Shown here piece after piece: positions 1 through 7,024 of a stretch of DNA of 64,000 nt. Location: contig JARKPR010000012.1 of NCBI GenBank assembly GCA_029975165.1, positions 175,343-239,342 of the forward strand, given 5' to 3'. The notes beneath the pieces are model-generated. The model was not told where the DNA came from and did no database searches. It saw only the letters and a program-made list of their open reading frames with translations. Source of the DNA: Selenomonadales bacterium (GTDB lineage: Bacteria > Bacillota > Negativicutes > Sporomusales > UBA7701). Every line of letters begins with the position of its first letter. Within the stretch, counting starts at the first letter, position 1. The translations under genes were made by a program, and so were the position numbers.

Positions 1-107
1 AGCAATTTGAGGTTCTGGAAAGGGAAATTCCGTTCGGCGATAAGCTGCAGGAACTCCTGGCCGACGGCTCCCGTGGCGCCGAGGATGGCCGTATTGTATT
101 TGCGCAT
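1..107 (-). CDS. asd: Aspartate-semialdehyde dehydrogenase, N-terminal fragment (cut by window edge)
   Basis: Only the first 35 or so codons lie in the window. They begin MRKYNTAILGATGAVGQEFL, which holds the GxxGxVG Rossmann nucleotide-binding loop typical of NADPH-dependent aspartate-semialdehyde dehydrogenase. That enzyme makes the semialdehyde that DapA and DapB carry toward diaminopimelate and lysine. The ATG is preceded by a GGGGGTTAC ribosome binding site and lies 26 bases after the dapB stop, so it is probably co-transcribed with dapB under the lysine riboswitch. The rest of the gene is outside the window, so catalytic Cys and His cannot be checked. Another Rossmann-fold dehydrogenase is possible but unlikely given the dapB neighbour. 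Confidence 0.85.
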   Translation of the reverse strand, partial: MRKYNTAILGATGAVGQEFLQLIAERNFPFQNLKL

Positions 108-133
108 GTTAGTAACCCCCATGAATGCTTAAA

Positions 134-928
134 TTATGCCATGAGATTTTCCAGGCCGCAGACCAGGCCGTCCACGGTCAACACCTTTTTGCAGGCCAGC
201 AATACGCCGGGCATGAACGACTCGCGCGAAATCGAATCGTGGCGGATGGTCAGCGTCTGGCCGAGGCCGCCGAACAGCACCTCCTGGTGGGCCATCAGGC
301 CCGGCAGGCGGACGCTGTGCAGGCGGATGCCGGCCAGGTCGCCGCCGCGCGCCCCGCTCAGCTTCTCCTCCTCCTTGGGGTGCCCCTGCTTGAACGAACC
401 GCGTTTGGCGGCGATAATTTCGGCGGTGCGGATGGCAGTACCGGACGGGGCGTCCAGCTTCTGGTCGTGATGGAGCTCGATTATCTCCACGGTGGGGAAA
501 TACTTGGCCGCCAGCTCGGAAAGCTGCATCATCAGCACGGCGCCGACCGAAAAATTGGGGGCGATCACGGCGTTCCCCCGGTGCTGCTTGCACAGGCCGC
601 GGACCTCCTCCACGTCGGCGGCCGACAGGCCGGTCGTGCCGACGACCGGGCAGACGCCGCTGGCGATGGCGGTGCGGATGTTGCCCATTACCGCCGCCGG
701 GGCCGTGAAGTCGACCATAACCTGCGGCTTAGTCTCGGCGATGACCGTCGCCAGCTCGTTGCCGACGACCACGCCTATCCTCCCCACGCCGATCAGTTCA
801 CCCACATCAGCGAAATCGGACTTGACGTCCACGGCGCCGACGACGCTGAGCTGGTCGTCCCTATGTACGGCTCTGAGCACCTCGCGGCCCATCTTGCCGT
901 ACGCGCCGCACACCATGACCCTTATCAT
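134..928 (-). CDS. dapB: 4-hydroxy-tetrahydrodipicolinate reductase (DapB)
   Basis: 264 residues, the usual DapB length. DapB reduces the DapA product with NAD(P)H in the diaminopimelate/lysine pathway; in spore formers this pathway also feeds dipicolinate synthesis. The N-terminus has the nucleotide loop GAYGKMG (about residues 8-14). The middle carries the family signature ELHHDQKLDAPSGTA, with the catalytic His pair and the Lys of the substrate site. The start ATG has a GGGAGGTGAGAG ribosome binding site. The gene is preceded by a terminator hairpin and a lysine riboswitch, and followed by asd, so this is a lysine-repressed dapB-asd unit. In Bacillus subtilis this place near ymxH is taken by spoVFAB-asd-dapG-dapA. 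Confidence 0.97.
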   Translation of the reverse strand: MIRVMVCGAYGKMGREVLRAVHRDDQLSVVGAVDVKSDFADVGELIGVGRIGVVVGNELATVIAETKPQVMVDFTAPAAVMGNIRTAIASGVCPVVGTTGLSAADVEEVRGLCKQHRGNAVIAPNFSVGAVLMMQLSELAAKYFPTVEIIELHHDQKLDAPSGTAIRTAEIIAAKRGSFKQGHPKEEEKLSGARGGDLAGIRLHSVRLPGLMAHQEVLFGGLGQTLTIRHDSISRESFMPGVLLACKKVLTVDGLVCGLENLMA

Positions 929-943
929 TGTCTCTCACCTCCC

Positions 944-983
944 GAAAAATATGAGCAGCCGGCGAGCGTATCTCACCGGCTGC
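944..983 (-). terminator. Riboswitch-controlled intrinsic terminator ahead of dapB
   Basis: A 12-base inverted repeat (955-966 with 972-983, one mismatch, 5-base loop) is followed on the minus strand by an AT-rich T tract (944-952). It lies between the lysine aptamer and the dapB ribosome binding site, where the expression platform of an L-box attenuator is expected. When lysine is bound, transcription is predicted to stop here. Confidence 0.85.
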
Positions 984-1044
984 CTGTTTGTTCGGCAGCG
1001 TCGAAGGAAAAGGAAAAACGACACGTCTTTCCCGTCTCCCCGAA

Positions 1045-1212
1045 GAGATAGCGCTCCACCAAAGCATGCTTTGGCGACAGTCTTGCACCTGTTCGATGCA
1101 AGCCCAGTGGAAAAGCGTGGCGGCATTTTCCACTTCGGCGGACAACCCTTTTCTTTCAGATCATCGACACCACTCTGCCCTGAAAGTACTCTTGTTGCCC
1201 GCGCCTCTAACT
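1045..1212 (-). ncRNA. Lysine riboswitch (L box) controlling dapB-asd
   Basis: Read on the minus strand, the segment contains the L-box consensus blocks in order: UUAGAGGCGCGGGC at the 5' end with an AAGAGUA turn; GUCCGCCGAAGUGGAAAAUG; the paired arm CUGGGCUUGCAUCGAAC; GACUGUCGCC; and closing GUGGAGCGCUAUCU, which pairs with the 5' AGAGGCGC strand to close P1. This matches the Rfam Lysine family as I know it. It sits between a sigma-A-type promoter and the dapB terminator hairpin, so it most likely represses dapB-asd by transcription attenuation when lysine is abundant. Confidence 0.95.
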
Positions 1213-1245
1213 CCCTGCGCAGGATTCTGTTTATTTTACGTACAT

Positions 1246-1273
1246 TGTATAATAATGGTTCCGCCACTGTCAA
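1246..1273 (-). promoter_or_regulatory. Sigma-A-type promoter for the lysine riboswitch/dapB transcript
   Basis: On the minus strand a perfect -35 TTGACA (1268-1273) is followed after 16 bases by TATACA (1246-1251). The predicted start, near 1239, lies about 27 bases before the first conserved L-box block. Confidence 0.8.
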
Positions 1274-1321
1274 CGCTTTTCGCAGAAAACTTTTCCGCCG
1301 CGGAGGCTTGTCGCCCCGCCG

Positions 1322-1984
1322 TCAGCTGCCTTTCTGCCGGCTCTGCGTGCTGTGGCTCTCCACATCCCTGGCGCCGTTCTGGCGCAGGATCTGCGCAGCC
1401 TGGTCGACCTTCTGGCCGGTGGTGTTGATGATCGCCAGGACGCCGCCCTGGGCCACCTCCTGCTCATAGCGCTGGCTGGCTTCGGCCGGGATGCCCCAGT
1501 CGATCAGCCCGCCCGCCACCCCGCCGGCCACCGCCCCGCCGAGGGCGGCCGCGATCGGTCCGGCGGCAATGATCGGCCCGATGCCGGGGATGGCCAGGGC
1601 GCCGGCGCCGAGAATGAGGCCGCCAATGCCGCCCAGCGTGCCGCCGGTGAGCGCGCCGTCAGTGATGTCGTCCTCGACATACCCGTCGCCCTTGTCTCCC
1701 TGGCCGCCTTTCTTGGCGACGATATTGATCTCCTCGGTCGTGAAGCCCTGCCGGCGGAGGGCGTTGATGGCCTGCTCGGCCTGGCGCTTGTCGGCGAACA
1801 CGCCGATTACCGCCTTGGCCTGGCTGCCCGCCCCCTGCTGGGTGCCGGCCATCTGGCCGGCCTGCTGGCCGCTCTGCTGGCCGCTGCCGGTCATCATGCC
1901 GCTGGAGTAGCCGCTGACAACGGTTTGGTTGGAAGCTTGTCCCTGGGTCTGGCTGCCGGTCTGGTTGCTGTTCTGATTGGCCAT
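1322..1984 (-). CDS. Glycine-rich general-stress-type protein
   Basis: 220 residues from the ATG with an AGGAGGAAT ribosome binding site; an in-frame ATG seven codons upstream overlaps that site and was not chosen. The first 60 residues are polar, rich in Gln, Ser and Gly. Residues about 57-95 resemble the YflT/general-stress 17M fold (AVIGVFADKRQAEQAINALR...). A hydrophobic Gly/Ala stretch follows at about 115-170, with GG repeats as in glycine-zipper proteins. The C-terminus (AIINTTGQKVDQAAQILRQ...GARDVES) looks like a second ferredoxin-like half. Such proteins are often induced by stress or during sporulation. Function is not established. It lies downstream of ymxH and upstream of the dapB promoter. 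Confidence 0.8.
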   Translation of the reverse strand: MANQNSNQTGSQTQGQASNQTVVSGYSSGMMTGSGQQSGQQAGQMAGTQQGAGSQAKAVIGVFADKRQAEQAINALRRQGFTTEEINIVAKKGGQGDKGDGYVEDDITDGALTGGTLGGIGGLILGAGALAIPGIGPIIAAGPIAAALGGAVAGGVAGGLIDWGIPAEASQRYEQEVAQGGVLAIINTTGQKVDQAAQILRQNGARDVESHSTQSRQKGS

Positions 1985-2000
1985 GGGTCCGATTCCTCCT

Positions 2001-2033
2001 AACATTAAATGACATTACTGGACATTCAATGTT
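2001..2033 (-). promoter_or_regulatory. Three 10-bp-phased ACATT repeats (operator-like)
   Basis: On the plus strand ACATT occurs three times exactly 10 bp apart (2002, 2012, 2022), followed by an inverted AATGTT, giving an ACATT-C-AATGT palindrome at the distal end. The array sits directly upstream of the ribosome binding site of the glycine-rich gene. One-turn spacing is typical of a protein binding tandem half-sites. The regulator is unknown. Confidence 0.4.
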
Positions 2034-2063
2034 AGTCTGTCCCGGACCGGCGCCGCTATACGG

Positions 2064-2348
2064 CTAATCGTCGTCGCCGCGGCCGAAGACCGGATGCATC
2101 CGCTCATAAGCGTTGTTGAGATCGACGATGACCACCTCGTCGCCGATGCGGCGGATGGTCTGCCACGGCACCGTCTGGGTGCGATCCCCGCCCATCAGCG
2201 CCGTCAGCACCCCCCGCTTCGGCAGCAGCAGGGCGTTGATCCGTCCCGTGCGCGCCTCGAACAGCAGGTCGCAGTCCTCGATATACCCCAGCCGCGCCCC
2301 GTCGCCGAGATTGATCACTTCCTTGCCCGTAAAATCGCTGAGCCGCAT
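2064..2348 (-). CDS. ymxH: YlmC/YmxH-family sporulation protein (PRC-barrel)
   Basis: 94 residues from an ATG with the AGGTAGGTG ribosome binding site. A GTG three codons upstream is the alternative. The sequence MRLSDFTGKEVINL...GYIEDCDLLFEARTGRINALLLP is the PRC-barrel pattern of the YlmC/YmxH family. These are small proteins conserved in endospore formers, with no defined biochemical role. The family's presence beside the M16 peptidase, dut and lysine genes copies the ylxY-ymxG-ymxH-asd order of Bacillus. A short acidic tail ends the protein. It starts 9 bases after the upstream membrane gene, so the two are probably co-transcribed. Confidence 0.9.
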   Translation of the reverse strand: MRLSDFTGKEVINLGDGARLGYIEDCDLLFEARTGRINALLLPKRGVLTALMGGDRTQTVPWQTIRRIGDEVVIVDLNNAYERMHPVFGRGDDD

Positions 2349-2357
2349 CGCCGTCAC

Positions 2358-2675
2358 CTACCTGTGAAAAATTTTATACGCCAAGCGCGTGAACACCGGC
2401 TGGACGATCGCCAGGACGATGGCCGTTACCGCCAGCGGATCGACGCCGACGGCCATCAGCGTCACCTTGTCCGGCATATCCAGCTTCAGAAAAGACGTCA
2501 GGGCCACGATGGCCAGGTATACCCCGCCAGCCGTGGCGACAAGTTCCTGCACCGCCAGCGCCACCGGCGACGGCTTCGTCTCGACGCCGGCGACGCTATC
2601 GCGGTAGTGGCGCACCCGCAGCCACAGCGACAGGCCGATGAGGACAAGGAAAATGAGCAATAGGCCGACGACCAT
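2358..2675 (-). CDS. Small membrane protein of unknown function
   Basis: 105 residues starting at MVVGLLLIFLVLIGLSLWL, with an AGGAGG site 7 bases ahead; upstream in-frame TTG and ATG codons overlap that site. There are two to three predicted membrane segments: residues about 2-20, a segment around 45-62, and about 75-95. A charged loop (RVRHYRDS) follows the first helix. I do not recognise a family. It precedes ymxH by 9 bases and is divergent from the plus-strand unit starting at 2857. The tight coupling to ymxH hints at sporulation-stage expression, but this is inference only. Confidence 0.7.
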   Translation of the reverse strand: MVVGLLLIFLVLIGLSLWLRVRHYRDSVAGVETKPSPVALAVQELVATAGGVYLAIVALTSFLKLDMPDKVTLMAVGVDPLAVTAIVLAIVQPVFTRLAYKIFHR

Positions 2676-2856
2676 GTCCATCCCTCCTGCCAACTCTTAC
2701 CATCATGGATATGCGTCCCCGCGGGCGAATATGCTTTGCGCCCCGGCGGCCGGCGCGATAAAACTTTTCTGCCCTTTTTGCCTGCCCGGCGGAAGGAAGT
2801 CGGCAACGGTAATAAGAATATTACAACTAAAAATAACTGCGAAAGGGTGTTGGTAT

Positions 2857-3072
2857 ATGTTCGTCAGGCACGAAATCGGCTACGCCACGAAACGGGGCGG
2901 CCAGCTGCAGCTCATCGACGACACAGGCGGCGAGGTCCTCATTTACTTCGACTTCGCCAAGGACGCGGACGGCGCCGTCACCGGCATCAAGCCGAAGACC
3001 AAGAATCAGTCCGAGCTCGACTATCTCAACGCCAACATGACGGACATCCTCAAACAGGTGACCGCCAAATAG
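2857..3072 (+). CDS. Conserved-looking small protein of unknown function (71 aa)
   Basis: 71 residues from an ATG preceded by GAAAGGGTG; the frame remains open further upstream, but no better start with a ribosome binding site is present. The sequence (MFVRHEIGYATKRGGQLQLI...GEVLIYFDFAKDADG) is soluble, predicted mostly beta, and ends in a Lys/Gln-rich helix. I do not recognise a family. It is the first of the only two plus-strand genes. A weak hairpin (3081-3098) and 55 bases separate it from the amidase gene. The third-position bias and coherent amino-acid composition support a real gene. Confidence 0.65.
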   Translation: MFVRHEIGYATKRGGQLQLIDDTGGEVLIYFDFAKDADGAVTGIKPKTKNQSELDYLNANMTDILKQVTAK

Positions 3073-3127
3073 ACCATGGGGGCTGCCGACGCGCAGCCTC
3101 TTATTACATCGCCGCGGAGGAAAAAAC

Positions 3128-4192
3128 ATGTTTAAAACAACGGCCATAACCCTGCTGCTGCTCGCGGCCCTCGTCCTCCCTGCCGCCGCCCGCGACCTTC
3201 GTCCGCTGGTAACGGCCGGCCCGCTGGGCGAATACCGCCTCGTCGAAGACGTGCGGGGCCAGTTTTGGACGCGGAGCGAATGGCAAGGCCGGCCGGCCGG
3301 GTCGCCGCCGGCGCGGTCCTTCGGGCACCTGGCCGACATCGCCGGCCGGCAGGCGGCCATTTGGGTTGAATACGACCACGACACCGCCCGCCGGGTCGCC
3401 GTAATCCTCGACCGCCCGCTCGCCCTCCGCGACTTCGGCCGCTGCTTTCCCGGCCTGGGCGGCCGCGCCGCCGCCGCCGGCAGCCGGCTGTACATCATCC
3501 GCGGCTACCCGCGCGACGGGCTGGCAGCCGTCATCCCCGACCCCGGCGGCGACCTGCTCGCCACCTTCATCCTCGACGCCAAATACGGCGACACCAGGCC
3601 CAACACCCATTCCCTCGTCAAAGGCTTCACGCTCGCCCGGCTGACGGCGGCGGAAAAGAGGCGACTGCCGATGACCGATAAGGACGCGCCCGCGGACATC
3701 CGCGACGGCTCCTGGCGCAAAACCGACAACTTCCTCCGCTCCGGCTTGCACTTCTCCGAGCCGCTCGTCGCCCGCCGCCGCACCGACATGATCGTCGTCC
3801 ACCACACCAAGCTCGCGAACATGACCGTGGCCTCCATCCACGACCTCCACCTCGGGAACGGCTGGGCCGGTATCGGCTACCACAAGGTCATCCTTCCCGA
3901 CGGCTCCGTCGCCGACGGCCGCCCCGAATACGCGGTCGGCGCCCACGCCAAAGGCGTGAACAGCCACAGCGTCGGCATCACCGTCGTCGGCGACTTCGAC
4001 ATCGGCCGCCCCTCGCCGGCCCAGATGGCCGCCCTCGTCGCCCTCACCGCCGACCTGGCCGGCAAGTACGGCGTCAGCGAAGCCCGGGTCGTCGGCCACC
4101 GCGACGTCTACGACGACACCACCTGCCCCGGCCGGCTGTTCCCCTGGGCCGAATTCAAACAAACCCTCCATGAACGCCTCACCAAAAAATAA
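3128..4192 (+). CDS. Secreted N-acetylmuramoyl-L-alanine amidase, PGRP/Amidase_2 type
   Basis: 354 residues, with the ATG after a GGAGGAAAAAAC site. Residues 1-21 are a signal peptide ending in PAAARD. About 190 residues with no family I recognise follow. The last 140 residues are an Amidase_2/PGRP domain that should cleave the MurNAc-L-Ala bond of peptidoglycan. Zinc ligands are visible: His in MIVVHHTK, His in VVGHRDV, and Cys in DTTCPGR; the core IGYHKVILPDGSV and SVGITVVGDF also fit. It is plus-strand, opposite to its surroundings, and ends at a bidirectional hairpin shared with dut. The unknown N-terminal part may be a binding or inhibitory domain. Confidence 0.88.
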   Translation: MFKTTAITLLLLAALVLPAAARDLRPLVTAGPLGEYRLVEDVRGQFWTRSEWQGRPAGSPPARSFGHLADIAGRQAAIWVEYDHDTARRVAVILDRPLALRDFGRCFPGLGGRAAAAGSRLYIIRGYPRDGLAAVIPDPGGDLLATFILDAKYGDTRPNTHSLVKGFTLARLTAAEKRRLPMTDKDAPADIRDGSWRKTDNFLRSGLHFSEPLVARRRTDMIVVHHTKLANMTVASIHDLHLGNGWAGIGYHKVILPDGSVADGRPEYAVGAHAKGVNSHSVGITVVGDFDIGRPSPAQMAALVALTADLAGKYGVSEARVVGHRDVYDDTTCPGRLFPWAEFKQTLHERLTKK

Positions 4193-4207
4193 CCGGCAAG
4201 CACACAA

Positions 4208-4235
4208 AAAGGGATCTGCATCCGCAGACCCCTTT
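4208..4235. terminator. Bidirectional intrinsic terminator between the amidase and dut
   Basis: Stem AAAGGG-A-TCTGC with GCAGA-C-CCCTTT around a 4-base loop. The A tract on the left and T tract on the right let it work on both strands. It lies between two convergent genes. Confidence 0.75.
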
Positions 4236-4252
4236 CGCTATCAGCATCCATA

Positions 4253-4699
4253 TCATTTTCCCGTGCTGCCCAGGCCGCCCGCTCGGCCGGCCACAGCATT
4301 ATCGCCGTCGGCGCGCAGGTATTTGTAAAAGATGCCCTGGGCGACCCGTTCGCCGCGGCCGATCCTCGCCGCCTCGCCGCCGTGGTTGACGACCGCGATC
4401 AGGATATGGCCCTCGTTGCCGGGGTTGTCGTAATAATCGGCGTCGATCACGCCCTGGCCGTTCACGAGGCTGAGGGCGTGCTTCACCGCCAGGCCGGAGC
4501 GGATATGGATGCCGAGATACTCGTCCGGCTGCATATACGCCTTGATGCCCGTCGGGATCAAAGTCACCGCCCCCGGCGCCAGCACGGTATCGGCGGCGGC
4601 CACGATATCGTAGCCGGCGCTGGCGGCCGTCTTGCGCTCCGGCAGCGGCAGGCCCGCGTCCCGGTAGGCCGTTATCGGTTCGAAACCGCGGATGCGCAT
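4253..4699 (-). CDS. dut: Deoxyuridine 5'-triphosphate nucleotidohydrolase (dUTPase)
   Basis: 148 residues from the second of two adjacent ATGs (MRIRGFEP), 7 bases after AAGGAG; starting at the first ATG adds one Met. dUTPase hydrolyses dUTP to dUMP and pyrophosphate, which limits uracil in DNA and supplies dTMP synthesis. All five trimeric dUTPase motifs are visible: ASAGYDI, RSGLAVK, GVIDADYYDNPGNEG, the GERVAQGIF region, and the C-terminal arm RAGGLGSTGK. It starts 11 bases after the M16 peptidase stop, so the two are likely one transcript. A longer open frame continues upstream in the wrong frame of the peptidase gene and is not part of dut. Confidence 0.96.
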   Translation of the reverse strand: MRIRGFEPITAYRDAGLPLPERKTAASAGYDIVAAADTVLAPGAVTLIPTGIKAYMQPDEYLGIHIRSGLAVKHALSLVNGQGVIDADYYDNPGNEGHILIAVVNHGGEAARIGRGERVAQGIFYKYLRADGDNAVAGRAGGLGSTGK

Positions 4700-4710
4700 C
4701 ATATATCTCC

Positions 4711-5964
4711 TTACGCCCTGAGGCCCTTGGGGAGCAGACCGTCCTTCACCGGGCCGAGCGCGGCGAACGACAGCTTGTCGGCCACGAAAATCTCGTCCAT
4801 CATCCGCTGCAGGTCGGCGCGGGAAACCTTCTCGATCTTGGCGACCACCTCGTCGAGGGTCGTGTACCTGCCCATCGTGATCTCCATCTTCCCCAGCCGC
4901 GACATGCGGCTGCTGGAGCTCTCCAGGCCGAGCAGCAGGTTGCCCTTGAGCTGCTCCTTCGTCTTGCTCAGCTCGGCGTCCGCCAGCCCGCCGTTCTTCA
5001 GCTCCTCCACGCCCTGCAGCACCAGCTCCACCACCTGGTCGAGGTTGGCGGGACGCGTGCCGGCGTAAATGGTGAACAAGCCGCAATCGCTGTAATTGCT
5101 CAGGTACGAATAAATCGAATACGCCAGCCCCCGTTCCTCGCGGATGCTCTGGAACAAGCGCGACGAAATCCCGCCGCCGAGGATATTGTTCAACACATGG
5201 GCGACGTAGATATCGGCCGAATCCTGGGGCACGCTCCCCGCCCCCAGGCAGAAATGGACCTGCTCGCTGTCGCGGGCGTGGACGCGGCGCACCGGCGTCA
5301 GCACGGGCGGTTTGGCCTTGACCGGCCGCTTGCTGCCGGACAGGCGGCCGAAAAACCTGGCGGCGAGCTCCTCCACCTTGGCGTGGGTGAGATTGCCGGC
5401 CGCCGCGATGACGATATTGTCGGGCGTATAGAAATTGCCGTAATACTCGCATACCAGGCCGCGGTCGAAGCGGCCGATGGCCTCGGTCGAGCCGAGGATG
5501 TTGCGGCCCAGCGGGTGCCCGGGCCAGACATCGTCGAGGTAAAAGTCGTGGACAAGCTCGTCGGGCGAATCCTCGTACATATGCACCTCTTCCAGCACCA
5601 CCTCGCGCTCGCGGGTGATGTCCTCCGGCGCATAGCGCGACGCCAGCATCATATCGCTGAGGATGTCCAGCGCCAGGTCGAGGTGGTTATCCAGAACCTT
5701 GATGTAATAGCAGGTATACTCCTTGGCGGTAAAGGCGTTGAGCTGTCCCCCCACCGCATCCACCGTCTCGGCGATATCCTTGGCGGAACGATTGGCGGTG
5801 CCCTTGAACATCAAGTGCTCGATAAAATGGCTGATACCATGGTTGTGGTCCTCCTCGTTGCGGGACCCGGTGCCCACCCATACGCCCACCGTCGCCGATT
5901 TCACGTACGGAATGGCCTCCGTCACAACCCGGATACCGTTCGGCAATGTCGATTTCTGATACAT
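4711..5964 (-). CDS. ymxG: M16-family zinc processing peptidase (YmxG/PepR-like)
   Basis: 417 residues, matching single-unit M16B peptidases. The inverzincin motif HFIEH is at residues 46-50 (HxxEH, two His ligands and the catalytic Glu), with the distal Glu in the LEEVHMYEDSPDE region about 70 residues later. The C-terminal half has the typical GGGISSRLFQ.IREERGLAYS segment. Both halves of the clam-shell fold are present. In Bacillus this gene (ymxG/mlpA) sits beside ylxY and ymxH as here; the true substrate is uncertain. GGAGCG precedes the ATG by 6 bases. A TATAAT-containing promoter lies in the upstream gap. Confidence 0.93.
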   Translation of the reverse strand: MYQKSTLPNGIRVVTEAIPYVKSATVGVWVGTGSRNEEDHNHGISHFIEHLMFKGTANRSAKDIAETVDAVGGQLNAFTAKEYTCYYIKVLDNHLDLALDILSDMMLASRYAPEDITREREVVLEEVHMYEDSPDELVHDFYLDDVWPGHPLGRNILGSTEAIGRFDRGLVCEYYGNFYTPDNIVIAAAGNLTHAKVEELAARFFGRLSGSKRPVKAKPPVLTPVRRVHARDSEQVHFCLGAGSVPQDSADIYVAHVLNNILGGGISSRLFQSIREERGLAYSIYSYLSNYSDCGLFTIYAGTRPANLDQVVELVLQGVEELKNGGLADAELSKTKEQLKGNLLLGLESSSSRMSRLGKMEITMGRYTTLDEVVAKIEKVSRADLQRMMDEIFVADKLSFAALGPVKDGLLPKGLRA

Positions 5965-5993
5965 AGAACGCTCCTTTATTTTGGCGTTAAGCG

Positions 5994-6020
5994 ATTATAT
6001 ATTCGCGCGCCGGGGCGCAA
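5994..6020 (-). promoter_or_regulatory. Possible sigma-A promoter for ymxG-dut
   Basis: A perfect -10 TATAAT (5994-5999) lies 15 bases downstream of TTGCGC (6015-6020) on the minus strand. The spacing is short, and a second TATAAT occurs near 6046, so the exact start is uncertain. Confidence 0.4.
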
Positions 6021-6082
6021 ATCCTGCTTTTTGGCCATTTAATATTATACTTCGCCACCGGGATATAAAACACCTGTACGGA

Positions 6083-6112
6083 GAAAAATCCCCCGCCGCC
6101 TGGACGGGGGAT
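6083..6112 (-). terminator. Intrinsic terminator after the GH18-amidase pair
   Basis: On the minus strand a 9-base stem AATCCCCCG/CGGGGGATT is followed by a T tract (TTTTT). It lies just after the amidase stop and before the ymxG promoter. Confidence 0.85.
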
Positions 6113-6122
6113 TAGCACTTTC

Positions 6123-6992
6123 TTACTTGGTCTGGAAATACTTCCCGATGCCGGTGAAGATACCCTGGGCGACGCGGTTGCGGTAATCGTCGCGCTGCAT
6201 CTTCTCGGCCTCGGCGGCGTTGGAGATGAAGCCCATCTCCACCAGGATGCTGGGCATCGTCGTGTTGCGCAGCACATAGTAGGTGGCCGTCTCGGTGCCC
6301 TTGTCGACCGCCCCTGTCTCGCGGATGAGGGCGCTCTGCACCTCCAGGGCCAGCTTGGACGATTTGCTGCTGGGGTAAAACGTCATCGCGCCGACGATCG
6401 ACGGGTTGGGATTCGAATTCGTGTGCACGCTCACGAACATATCGGCATGATTCTTCTCGGCGATATCGACCCTGGCCTGCAGCTCCTGCCCGAGCGTGCT
6501 GCCCACCGGCGCCACGTTGCGGTCGGTGTCGCGGGTCATCACCACCGTGGCGCCGGCCTGGCGGAGCTTGTCCCGCAGCTTGAGGCCCACGGCCAGGTTA
6601 TTGTCGCTCTCGCGCTTGTTGCCCGCCGTAGCGCCGGGATTGTCGCCCCCGTGGCCGGGGTCGACGACGATCACCTTGCCGCGCAGCACGCCGCTGTCCA
6701 GGACCGGCCCGCCGCCCGACGAAGGCGGCAGCTTGACAGGCGGACTGCCGCCGGTCGAGGACGAACCGCCGAAGATATTCAAGATCGGGCCGAGGAGTTT
6801 ATCGAAAATGAAACTGAACAGCGTATTCAGGATGCCGCCGCCGCTCGTGGTCGGAGCGGTCGGCGAAGTCATGGCGTCGAGGACGTCGCCCACGCCGGCC
6901 GCGTGGCTGACCGCCAGCGGAGCGAAGATAGTCATGACGACGGCCAGCAGCGTGACCCACGACAGCATTTTATAGCGATATTTGTTAATCAC
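6123..6992 (-). CDS. Secreted N-acetylmuramoyl-L-alanine amidase, Amidase_3 family
   Basis: 289 residues. Signal peptide about 1-31 (ending VSHAAG). A linker at about 35-100 contains a hydrophobic patch (ILNTLFSFIFDKLLGPILNIFGG) between Ser/Thr/Gly-rich stretches. The catalytic domain runs from about 105 to the end. Zinc ligands are His114 (DPGHGG), Glu128 (KRESDNN) and His190 (SVHTNS); the general base is Glu252 (LVEMGF). It should cleave the amide bond between MurNAc and the stem peptide, like CwlD/LytC. It follows the GH18 gene by 31 bases and is closed by a strong terminator, so both hydrolases form a two-gene operon. Confidence 0.93.
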   Translation of the reverse strand: MINKYRYKMLSWVTLLAVVMTIFAPLAVSHAAGVGDVLDAMTSPTAPTTSGGGILNTLFSFIFDKLLGPILNIFGGSSSTGGSPPVKLPPSSGGGPVLDSGVLRGKVIVVDPGHGGDNPGATAGNKRESDNNLAVGLKLRDKLRQAGATVVMTRDTDRNVAPVGSTLGQELQARVDIAEKNHADMFVSVHTNSNPNPSIVGAMTFYPSSKSSKLALEVQSALIRETGAVDKGTETATYYVLRNTTMPSILVEMGFISNAAEAEKMQRDDYRNRVAQGIFTGIGKYFQTK

Positions 6993-7024
6993 GTTCGACC
7001 TCCTGCGCGGATGTTGTCGTTAGG

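Noticed and set aside
929..1321. Short ORFs in the gap upstream of dapB
   Set aside because: The segment is fully explained by promoter, lysine riboswitch and terminator.
1270..1467. Small minus-strand ORF after the promoter of dapB
   Set aside because: Alternative frame of the glycine-rich gene and promoter; not a coding match.
4253..5452. Apparent 399-residue fusion of dut with an N-terminal extension
   Set aside because: The extension is the wrong frame of the M16 peptidase; dut has its own ribosome binding site and start.
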